Of a stretch of DNA of 10,225 nucleotides, positions 1-5,675 are shown piece after piece. A program made the position numbers and the translations under genes. The DNA comes from an uncultured Gemella sp. Lineage in GTDB: Bacteria; Bacillota; Bacilli; Staphylococcales; Gemellaceae. Location of the stretch: NCBI GenBank assembly GCA_927911695.1, contig CAKMQO010000038.1:1-10225 (forward strand), read 5' to 3'. The first letter of the stretch is position 1; every line of letters begins with the position of its first letter. The notes beneath the pieces were generated by a model. The model did no database searches. It saw only the letters and a program-made list of their open reading frames with translations, and was not told the DNA's origin.

Positions 1-80
1 AAAAAGTGATTTGTGGGAACTAATTCTGATAACGTCATTAATATTATTTCGTCTTTGATATTTTCTTTTTTATTAAACAT
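1..80 (-). CDS. 5' end of a leftward gene, possibly an IS1182-type transposase (partial)
   Basis: An ATG at 78-80 opens a leftward frame that stays open to the window edge, giving 26 codons beginning MFNKKENIKDEIILM. A GAGGGG ribosome binding site lies 8 bases upstream (plus-strand 89-94) and a TATAAT box at 106-111, so this looks like a true gene start. The segment LSELVPTNHF resembles the start of DDE transposases of the IS1182 group, in which a 'LVP-x-x-H-hydrophobic' motif is common near the N-terminus. That match is from memory on very little sequence. A ParB-like protein is a weaker alternative. The gene is divergent from the replication gene to its right. Confidence 0.45.
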   Translation of the reverse strand, partial: MFNKKENIKDEIILMTLSELVPTNHF

Positions 81-142
81 ACTAAAAACCCCTCTATATA
101 CTTATATTATAACATTTTTAGCACTTTTTCTCATTAAATAGC

Positions 143-180
143 GCTGCTGACTCATGCAGTTTCTGCATTTGTCAAACAGC
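143..180. repeat. Three-tier imperfect hairpin
   Basis: Three nested complementary blocks are separated by small internal loops: GCTG (143-146) with CAGC (177-180), TGAC (148-151) with GTCA (171-174), and ATGCAG (154-159) with CTGCAT (163-168), closing on a TTT loop. This gives 14 base pairs. It has no T-tract after it on either strand, so it is not a simple terminator. It sits about 60 bases upstream of the possible transposase start and just before a strong terminator, so it could be an IS end or insertion-site structure. The function is not known. Confidence 0.5.
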
Positions 181-183
181 CTG

Positions 184-226
184 AAATACAAGTATTATTA
201 TTTGATAATACTTGTATTTATTTTTT
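184..226 (+). terminator. Rho-independent terminator
   Basis: A perfect 15-bp stem, 184-198 paired with 205-219, has a 6-base loop and is followed by A and six T (221-226). The T-tract is only on the plus-strand side, so it ends rightward transcription. No rightward gene is visible before it in the window. It may belong to a gene interrupted or displaced by the element to the left, or it may insulate the replication module from upstream transcripts. Confidence 0.75.
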
Positions 227-323
227 AACATTTTATTTTCGTACTTAACATTATGTATTTTACTACGTATATTTAGTACGTTTACTCCGATGATTTATTC
301 TTATCAATCCCCTATACTATACA

Positions 324-351
324 TTGTAAGACGCATAATATGCTCTTACAA
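324..351. repeat. Hairpin in the leader of the replication module
   Basis: TTGTAAG (324-330) pairs with CTTACAA (345-351), and inside it GCAT (333-336) pairs with ATGC (340-343) around an AAT loop. A run of A follows on the plus strand, so it does not have terminator form for either direction. Between the terminator at 226 and the repeat array at 453 no open reading frame with a credible ribosome binding site was found. Possible roles are a single-strand replication structure or part of a transfer origin; both are guesses. Confidence 0.35.
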
Positions 352-452
352 AAAAAATAATAGATTACTTAGTTAACCTATGTAATTAAAATGAGCAGTG
401 GACTAAAATAAATAATAATTAAATTTTATGTAACAATGCTTTTTCAATACAA

Positions 453-508
453 TGGGTTATATGGGTTACTTGGGTTACTTAGGTAACCCATACAACCCAA
501 GTAACCCA
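453..508. repeat. Six 9-bp iterons as a 3+3 palindrome, candidate origin or operator
   Basis: Three tandem 9-mers at 453-461, 462-470 and 471-479 (TGGGTTATA, TGGGTTACT, TGGGTTACT) are followed after 2 bases by three 9-mers on the other strand at 482-490, 491-499 and 500-508. All six keep the core TGGGTT exactly. Within the array an 18-bp perfect inverted repeat pairs 459-476 with 494-511. AT-rich DNA follows at once. Such arrays beside a primase-helicase gene resemble the iteron origins of SaPI-like islands and iteron plasmids. An autoregulatory operator is the alternative, because the -35 zone of the next promoter lies at its right edge. No T-tract follows, so it is not a terminator. Confidence 0.65.
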
Positions 509-528
509 TATGAAAATAGGAAACTATC

Positions 529-534
529 TATAAT
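529..534 (+). promoter_or_regulatory. Putative -10 box of the primase gene
   Basis: TATAAT lies about 100 bases before the primase start. The position 17 bases upstream (506-511) reads CCATAT, which is not a -35 box, and it falls inside the right arm of the inverted repeat array. If this promoter is used, a protein bound to the array could activate or block it. This is inference from position only. Confidence 0.35.
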
Positions 535-632
535 GTTAAATTTAATATGATAGTACTCTCAAAAAATACTAGGTTTCATAAGAAACAAAAGTAATCTAAA
601 AAAATCTAAGGAAACTAGGAGGACAAACTAAA

Positions 633-2669
633 ATGTCAAATATAAATAAAGAAAGTATACAAAAAACATTAAGTATACTTAATAGGTATGGAGTAGATAA
701 AATTAATATCCGTAGTATTGGAGGAGGAAAAACAACCAATACCATCTTCCCTATGAATGAATCGGAAAATATACTAAAACATATTGAATCAATCAATAGC
801 GAAGCTAATATTTACATTACGTTTAATTATTTCAAAATAAGTAATAAAGAAGCTATCAGTGATAATGATATTGAAAGAATTAAGTTCATTCTATTAGATA
901 TCGATCCAGAACGTCCAAGTGGAACTGCTTCTACCGATGGACAAAAAGAAGAAGCGAAAAGGGTATTTGATAACTGTCTACAGTATCTTGAAGATAATAG
1001 TATCCAATATTATTATACATTTGATTCTGGAAATGGGTACCACGCCCTGATACCTATTGATATTGAATGCACTAAAGAGAACAGTAGAATCATTAAAGAG
1101 CTACTATACCACTTAGATAGCAAGTTTTCTTCAGAAAGAGCTCATGTAGATAAAAGTGTACATAATCCAGCTAGAATAACTAGATTATACGGTACACTTA
1201 ACACCAAAGGGATACAAAATGGACCTGAATATTGTAGAATATCTAAGTTTCTATATGATAAAGCAGACGGTAATACTAATGATTTCAATAGTGTAAAAAG
1301 TATAATTAGTAAAAACAAAGTTGAAGACATAAACATTGATAATCTGATGACTCGTAAACCGTACTTACTTGTAAAAGATCCTATGGAATGGCTATCTTCT
1401 CACAATCTTACTGTTGAGAAGATAAAAGATTTAGATGGAGCTTGTCTGTATAAGTTTGATAGATGTCCAATGAGAGATCATCATAATCCAGATAAAGGAC
1501 ACTATTTCATAGTGAAAGAAAATAACAAATGTTATTTCGGGTGCCACCATGATAGTTGTGGAAATCAGAATATACATACATTCAACACCAAATATCCATG
1601 TCCACACGAACTACTTTTATATTATGATGAAACACCTTCTTTTGAAGGTATAAAAAATGGAAAGAGATATAAATTCTATGATTATATTCTAGATAAGACA
1701 GGTGTTATAGTTGAAGATAAGAAAAAGGGTCCAATTTGGATTTCTACTAATCCAATTTTTATTAATAATGTCATATACAACAGAGACACTAAAGAATTTG
1801 ATTATGAAATACAATCACTTAGCATAGGTCAAACAGAAAATACCTTCTATTTAAAAGGAAACCAGCTCAATGCTCTATCATTACGTAATATTTTATCTAA
1901 AAAAGGAGTAATGGTTAACAACGAGTATAAACTTCTTACATATCTTCAGCTTCTAGCTAATAAGGCTAAAATACGTAATATCCATAATTGTGTAGGTTGG
2001 ATTGAATATGACAACAAACTTGTTTATAATATCAGTAAAAATTATGGTGATGATAAAGAAAGTGTACTAAATAAGGATAGTATTTTTAAATTATCATCTT
2101 CTGGAGACTATGAAAATGTTATAAGTCTAATTAATAACGAGATATTAGGTACTAATATGGAAATCGCCTTGGCTGTAAGTTTTTCTCCGATAGTACTAGG
2201 TTATATCTCAAAAGTCGAATTCCCTGGTCTTGGAGCATTTCTTATAAATTTAATGGGACGTAGCTCAACAGGGAAAACTACTGCATTACACTTTATACAG
2301 AGCGTCTATGGTAGTCCTATAGAAAACTTAAAGACATTTAATTCAACATCTAACGCATTAGTTAATATATTGTCTGACAATTACGGAGTAGCCACAGTAA
2401 TAGATGAATTATCCAGTAGTTCAATAAAAGATATGACTTCATTAGTATATCAAATAGCAGGCGGAAAATCTAAAGAAAGGTTAAACTCTGATGCAACACA
2501 AAAAGAACAAAAGACTTTCAGTACAAATGTAATATGCTCATCTGAGATTGGATTCCGTTCGAAACTAAAAGATAACCCTGGATTAAGAATGAGACTAATT
2601 GAAATAGAATTAAATGATTCTTGGACAAAAGATGCAAGCAGTTCTCATAATATAAAAAAAATCAGCTAG
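633..2669 (+). CDS. AEP primase-DUF927 helicase replication protein, N-terminal part up to a frameshift
   Basis: This is the replication initiator-type protein of a mobile element: primer synthesis plus DNA unwinding in one chain. The start is set by AGGAGG at 617-622. Residues about 40-230 form an archaeo-eukaryotic primase domain: D89-I-D91 is the metal-binding DxD, S132-G-N-G-Y-H137 is the nucleotide-binding motif, and D173 with R181 and R184 completes the site. A Cys/His cluster follows (C278, H283, H284, C300, C304, H305, H306, C309), probably a zinc-binding linker. From about 340 a DUF927 helicase-like domain carries Walker A G542-RSSTGKTT, Walker B VIDEL at 589-593, sensor Asn at 632 and arginine-finger candidates R652 and R654. 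The frame stops early at 2667-2669. Removing one A from the A8 run just before would join it to the next frame, giving a protein of about 918 residues. The assignment is by motifs; the precise subfamily is not determined. Confidence 0.85.
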   Translation: MSNINKESIQKTLSILNRYGVDKINIRSIGGGKTTNTIFPMNESENILKHIESINSEANIYITFNYFKISNKEAISDNDIERIKFILLDIDPERPSGTASTDGQKEEAKRVFDNCLQYLEDNSIQYYYTFDSGNGYHALIPIDIECTKENSRIIKELLYHLDSKFSSERAHVDKSVHNPARITRLYGTLNTKGIQNGPEYCRISKFLYDKADGNTNDFNSVKSIISKNKVEDINIDNLMTRKPYLLVKDPMEWLSSHNLTVEKIKDLDGACLYKFDRCPMRDHHNPDKGHYFIVKENNKCYFGCHHDSCGNQNIHTFNTKYPCPHELLLYYDETPSFEGIKNGKRYKFYDYILDKTGVIVEDKKKGPIWISTNPIFINNVIYNRDTKEFDYEIQSLSIGQTENTFYLKGNQLNALSLRNILSKKGVMVNNEYKLLTYLQLLANKAKIRNIHNCVGWIEYDNKLVYNISKNYGDDKESVLNKDSIFKLSSSGDYENVISLINNEILGTNMEIALAVSFSPIVLGYISKVEFPGLGAFLINLMGRSSTGKTTALHFIQSVYGSPIENLKTFNSTSNALVNILSDNYGVATVIDELSSSSIKDMTSLVYQIAGGKSKERLNSDATQKEQKTFSTNVICSSEIGFRSKLKDNPGLRMRLIEIELNDSWTKDASSSHNIKKIS

Positions 2670-3390
2670 TAAAAACTACGGTCTACTTGCCAACAAATTT
2701 ATGGAATGTTTATTTGCGCATGAGAGGGGGAGTCAACTGATATTAGACCATTTCAAAAAAGCAAGAGACAAAATAATTACTGAAATACCAGAATCAGAGT
2801 ATAGAGATAGAATAAGTATTCCTTATGCAACTATTCTTGCTAGTGCAACATTAATAAAAGAATTATTAAATATTCAACTTGACAAAGAAAAAATACTTCA
2901 ATTATTTATTAAACTAGAAGAAAAAGAAATACCTAACAGAAAAGGGATACCTGAAGGTACATATGAAAAAATAATAGAATTTGTACATAAGAATGCTACT
3001 AAATTTTACTATGATAAACCCACTGTTAGGTCATCAGGAAAGATAGGAATCATAAAAAAAGACAGCCAATCTGCATATGCTTATATATTCACTGGTGAGT
3101 TTGAGAAATTTCTACACAGAGAACTAAAATTTGAGGATGTGAAGTTAGCTATCGACAGATTAATTAATGAAGAAATTATTATTAATGAGTCTGATAAAAA
3201 GAGAAAGGCATCACGCATCTATATAGCAAAAATGCGAGAAAAATGCTATAAAATTAAAGTACCATTAGAAGATTACAACTTGATTATTAATGATATTGGT
3301 AGAGATACTGAAGATTTCGTTAAAACTAAACCCTCTTCTATGTTTGATAGCTTTGAATCAGAGTCGGTTGACGATTTAGATTTATCTTAA
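2670..3390 (+). CDS. C-terminal part of the primase-helicase, separated by a frameshift
   Basis: This frame continues the preceding protein. Read without one A of the A8 run at about 2654-2661, the chain runs ..NIKKSASKNYGLLANKFM.., a KNYG-type stretch that often follows DUF927 helicase cores. The first internal ATG is at 2701 but has no ribosome binding site, so it is unlikely to be an independent gene. The part is rich in Lys, Glu and Ile. It ends in a region (from about 3085: the stretch IFTGEFEKFL, then LAIDRLINEEIIIN) that looks like a winged-helix DNA-binding fold. About 60 bases separate its stop from the next gene, so both are probably on one transcript. Confidence 0.7.
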
Positions 3391-3407
3391 AATAATAAGG
3401 AAAGTTT

Positions 3408-3437
3408 ATGAAATTAATTATACTAACTCATATATAA
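3408..3437 (+). CDS. Possible 9-codon upstream ORF before the DUF3173 gene
   Basis: AAGGAA at 3398-3403 precedes an ATG at 3408 that encodes MKLIILTHI and stops at 3435-3437. The stop touches the AAGGAG ribosome binding site of the next gene, an arrangement that could couple translation. Nine codons can arise by chance in AT-rich DNA, so this is tentative. Confidence 0.25.
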   Translation: MKLIILTHI

Positions 3438-3449
3438 AGGAGAAAAAAA

Positions 3450-3650
3450 ATGATAACAATTAACTACAAAGATATCATGAATCTTGGATTCCCAAGACAC
3501 ACAGCACGTTCAATAATAAAACAGGCAAAAATACAATTAGTTAACAGAGGTTTAACGTTATATGCGAATAATCGTATTGGTACGGTACCAAGAGAAATAG
3601 TGGAAGAGATTCTGGGACTAAAATTTACTACTAAGGGGGACATAGTATAA
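3450..3650 (+). CDS. DUF3173 family protein, putative excisionase
   Basis: This is a 66-residue basic protein with the look of the DUF3173 family: an N-terminal 'DIMNLGFPRHTARSIIKQAK' helix-turn-helix-like segment, then 'GLTLYANNRIGTVPREIVEEILG'. DUF3173 genes usually sit directly before a tyrosine integrase in streptococcal and enterococcal integrative elements, and are thought to be small DNA-bending excision factors. Start: AAAGGAG at 3437-3443. Its stop overlaps the integrase start by one base (TAATG), so the two are translationally coupled. The excisionase role is inferred from context and from the family, not from a known catalytic motif. Confidence 0.8.
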   Translation: MITINYKDIMNLGFPRHTARSIIKQAKIQLVNRGLTLYANNRIGTVPREIVEEILGLKFTTKGDIV

Positions 3651-4915
3651 TGGCGACTACTAAATATCCAGGAGTCTATAAAAATGAAAAAACTGGTTAT
3701 TTCTTTTACAACGTAGAATTAGGTGTAGACCAAATAACTGGTAAAAGAATTCAGAAGAAAGGAAGTCGTGACTCTCACGGCTTACCTTTCAAATCAGCTA
3801 AATCGTGTCATGATATGTTGGTATCGGTAAAAGCTGAGTTTAAAAAGACAAGAGGTGGTGCACATAATTATAACATGACCTATGAACAATTCATGAATAG
3901 TGTCTACCTACCATACTATAAAGCATCAGTATGTAAAAATACTTGGAATAATAGAAAGACTGTTTTCCCTATCTTTATAAATAGATTCAAAGCTAAAAAA
4001 CTACGTGAAATCAGTATTGCTGATTGTGAGAATTTTAGAATATATTTACTGAATCACAGCGGATACTCTCAAGCTTATTGTTCCCAATTATATGGTTCAT
4101 TTAGAAAGTCTCTAGATTATGCCGTATATAGACAATTCTTAAATGAAAATATATCAAATAGAACTCGTGCAATTCCTAAGGGAAAACACACTATACCTTA
4201 CTGGACTAAATTTGAATTTGAGAAAGTCATCTCAACATTTAATAAGTCAGATTACTTAGAACACCTTCACTTTACAATGTTATGGTTATACTATGTAACA
4301 GGTATTAGGGTCTCTGAAGGACTGGCACTATACTGGTCTGATATTGATTTTTCAAAGAAAACATTAAGAGTTCATTATAATCTTGATATGAAGTCTAAAA
4401 AAGAATATACTAGAAGCCTTACTCTTAAAACTGAAAATAGCAAGCGTATCATCTCACTAGATGATGATACTATAAAAATATTAAAAGAATGGAAAAGACG
4501 ACAACAAAAACTAGTAAATAGCGATTTTGTAATGAGTTATGACGGAAGCCCTCTCCATCGTTGTATCATTGGCAGAATTATTAATAAACACTCGTCTTTA
4601 GCTAAAATACATAGAATTCAAGCTAAAGGATTAAGGCACAGCCATGCAAGTTATCTGATAAATGAACATAATGCAGATATTCTTGTAATATCAAAAAGAT
4701 TAGGTCACTCTAGTCCTGAGATAACTTTGAAACACTACTCTCATCTATGGGGGAATAACGATCGAAGTATCGCTGATATGATAACAGGAAATATCAACAT
4801 TAAATTCAGTAATAAATCGAAATCTAAATTTACAGGTAATCAATATATATCTAACGAAATAATAAAAACTCCTCTTCAAAGCACTTCTATCAAAAATGAC
4901 ACCCCCACTATATAA
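3650..4915 (+). CDS. int: Site-specific tyrosine recombinase (integrase)
   Basis: This 421-residue integrase moves the element in and out of the chromosome by strand exchange at att sites. The first 65 residues (KYPGVYKNEKTGYFFYNVEL..) look like the N-terminal arm-binding domain of Tn916-type integrases, followed by a core-binding SAM-like domain at about 75-175. The catalytic set is visible: R220 in TGIRVSEG, K260 in the beta-hairpin (LTLKTENSKR), R329 and H332 in KGLRHSH, H353 in LGHSS and the nucleophile Y363 in KHYSHLW. The usual first His of the H-x-x-R box is Lys here (K326), a tolerated variant. The C-terminal 50 residues are a Ser/Lys/Asn-rich tail. GGGGG at 3634-3638 precedes the start. 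An intact gene implies recombination competence, if the primase is also working. Confidence 0.93.
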   Translation: MATTKYPGVYKNEKTGYFFYNVELGVDQITGKRIQKKGSRDSHGLPFKSAKSCHDMLVSVKAEFKKTRGGAHNYNMTYEQFMNSVYLPYYKASVCKNTWNNRKTVFPIFINRFKAKKLREISIADCENFRIYLLNHSGYSQAYCSQLYGSFRKSLDYAVYRQFLNENISNRTRAIPKGKHTIPYWTKFEFEKVISTFNKSDYLEHLHFTMLWLYYVTGIRVSEGLALYWSDIDFSKKTLRVHYNLDMKSKKEYTRSLTLKTENSKRIISLDDDTIKILKEWKRRQQKLVNSDFVMSYDGSPLHRCIIGRIINKHSSLAKIHRIQAKGLRHSHASYLINEHNADILVISKRLGHSSPEITLKHYSHLWGNNDRSIADMITGNINIKFSNKSKSKFTGNQYISNEIIKTPLQSTSIKNDTPTI

Positions 4916-4923
4916 AAAACAAA

Positions 4924-4975
4924 ATAACCTTCTTACTATCTTCCAAAAAGGATATAAGAAGGTTATATCTTATTA
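4924..4975 (+). terminator. Terminator after the integrase gene
   Basis: ATAACCTTCTTA (4924-4935) pairs with TAAGAAGGTTAT (4955-4966), a perfect 12-bp stem starting 8 bases after the integrase stop, followed by the T-rich ATCTTATTAT. The T-tract is weak. The sequence is nearly symmetric, so it could also act on leftward transcripts. The element's right attachment site is expected around or just after this point. Confidence 0.6.
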
Positions 4976-5025
4976 TATGTCATTTAGAAACGATATATAG
5001 CAATTACCTAATATCAATAGTGTGC

Positions 5026-5068
5026 TTGACTAAAATTTATTGCTTTTATATTTTATTTATGCTAAAAT
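5026..5068 (+). promoter_or_regulatory. Promoter(s) of the antitoxin RNA with a 16-bp inverted repeat
   Basis: Two overlapping promoter readings exist. One is TTGACT (5026-5031), 17 bases, TATTTT (5049-5054). The other is TTGCTT (5040-5045), 17 bases, TAAAAT (5063-5068), with an extended -10 TGC. A perfect 16-bp inverted repeat, 5043-5058 with 5065-5080, covers the -10 area and could be an operator. The second promoter would start the RNA near 5075. Confidence 0.55.
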
Positions 5069-5075
5069 AAAATAT

Positions 5076-5164
5076 AAAAGAGAGAGCCGTTTTAAAGACG
5101 GTAGCTCGAATAAGATAGTTTTAATAACCATCTAACCGGCTAAAGTTAAAGATGGTTATTTTTT
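5076..5164 (+). ncRNA. Putative type I antitoxin antisense RNA
   Basis: A rightward RNA of about 90-110 bases is predicted from a promoter on the left to a clear terminator on the right. It would contain a hairpin at about 5082-5107 (core CCGT/ACGG) and the terminator stem 5123-5133 with 5150-5160, followed by six T (5159-5164). It has no ORF with a ribosome binding site. It lies opposite the 3' untranslated part and the last codons of the toxin peptide mRNA, the layout of txpA/ratA and bsrG/SR4 in Bacillus. By analogy it would bind the toxin mRNA tail and promote its decay. The exact start is uncertain. Confidence 0.6.
5123..5164 (+). terminator. Terminator of the antitoxin RNA
   Basis: AATAACCATCT (5123-5133) pairs with AGATGGTTATT (5150-5160), 11 bp, and T6 ends at 5164. 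On the other strand the stem is followed by AAAA, so it acts only rightward. The toxin mRNA must therefore read through it and probably stops at the hairpin at 5082-5107, which on the minus strand is followed by a T-rich stretch. Confidence 0.75.
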
Positions 5165-5260
5165 ATTGTCATTTTTGAACGCTGTTAAGCACACTCCAAC
5201 TATTGTTGCAATCAATAGATTTATACCAATAATAGTTTGTACTATTTCGTAAGGTGACAA
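5156..5260 (-). CDS. Holin-like type I toxin peptide
   Basis: This 34-residue peptide is read from a TTG start: MSPYEIVQT.., a hydrophobic helix at about residues 6-28 and the basic tail KNDNKK. This is the pattern of the putative holin-like toxin family (short Ser/Tyr/Glu start, one membrane helix, charged end), which includes TxpA/BsrG-like peptides that damage the membrane when unchecked. GAAAGGAG ends 7 bases before TTG, and an in-frame stop lies nine codons upstream, so TTG is the best start. The gene has its own promoter 250 bases upstream and an antisense RNA facing its 3' end. Type I toxins stabilise mobile elements or act in stress; whether this one belongs to the element or to the host is not clear. 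Activity is inferred. Confidence 0.75.
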   Translation of the reverse strand: MSPYEIVQTIIGINLLIATIVGVCLTAFKNDNKK

Positions 5261-5301
5261 CTTGCTACTCCTTTCTTCCAGATTTTAGTGTATGCGGACA
5301 T
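5242..5301 (-). CDS. Small upstream ORF overlapping the toxin start
   Basis: A GAAAGGGG ribosome binding site lies 8 bases before an ATG at 5299-5301, which opens MSAYTKIWKKGVASCHLTK and a TAG at 5242-5244. It overlaps the first 19 bases of the toxin ORF in another frame. The binding site of the toxin lies within it, so ribosomes on the upstream ORF could open or block toxin translation. In type I systems a translated or structured leader often controls toxin start access. The peptide itself is basic and unrecognised. Confidence 0.45.
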   Translation of the reverse strand: MSAYTKIWKKGVASCHLTK

Positions 5302-5340
5302 AGCACCATCCCCTTTCAAATTGAAGTAACTACAGCAGTG

Positions 5341-5390
5341 GGAACTAGAAAAAGCAGATACTAATTTTTAGTACCTACTTTTTAAGTTCC
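5341..5390 (-). promoter_or_regulatory. Long hairpin in the toxin mRNA leader
   Basis: The whole 50-base segment folds on itself: GGAACT..TACTAA against TTAGTA..AGTTCC, about 22 pairs with a one-base bulge. Read as leftward RNA the non-Watson-Crick positions become G-U pairs. Read as rightward RNA they are A-C mismatches. This shows the structure was kept for the leftward RNA, the toxin mRNA. It lies 40 bases before the small upstream ORF. Confidence 0.6.
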
Positions 5391-5504
5391 TGTTGCATAC
5401 GCTATTCGTAATATTTTTCTTCAGTCTTTGACTTTGAAAAATAAACGACTACCGCAATCTTTATCAGAAGTTGTTACACTCTCTAACTTCTCTCTCCGAC
5501 CTTG

Positions 5505-5533
5505 ATTATAACAAATTAAATGTAGATAATCAA
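5505..5533 (-). promoter_or_regulatory. Toxin mRNA promoter
   Basis: On the minus strand TTGATT (5528-5533), 17 bases, TATAAT (5505-5510). Transcription should start near 5498, giving a leader of about 240 bases before the toxin TTG. A small inverted repeat CAACT/AGTTG spans 5531-5549 next to the -35 box. No gene with a convincing start was found between this promoter and the trpB terminator. Confidence 0.7.
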
Positions 5534-5624
5534 CTATTTACAAGAGTTGTTATATCAATGTTTTCAACTTGTTAATTATAGTAATTTTTACTCATAAGTT
5601 TTAAGTTCTAAAGGTGTAAATTGA

Positions 5625-5666
5625 GAAAAAACATCGCATATTAGAAAAGATAGTATGCGATGTTTT
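5625..5666 (-). terminator. Terminator of the trpB unit
   Basis: A perfect 13-bp stem, 5628-5640 with 5654-5666, has a 13-base loop. Read leftward it ends in six T (5626-5631). It begins 10 bases after the trpB stop, so trpB is the last gene of its transcript and no trpA follows. Confidence 0.85.
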
Positions 5667-5675
5667 GTTGTTATA

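Noticed and set aside
453..511. CRISPR array or terminator
   Set aside because: Units are 9 bases with no spacers and switch orientation halfway, and there is no T-tract after the palindrome.
596..796. Leftward frame overlapping the primase start
   Set aside because: It is hydrophobic by chance from AT-rich sequence, has no ribosome binding site, and lies opposite a well-supported gene with clear motifs.
4916..5025. Right attachment site of the element
   Set aside because: Expected here from the integrase position, but the left end is outside the window, so no direct repeat can be matched and none is claimed.
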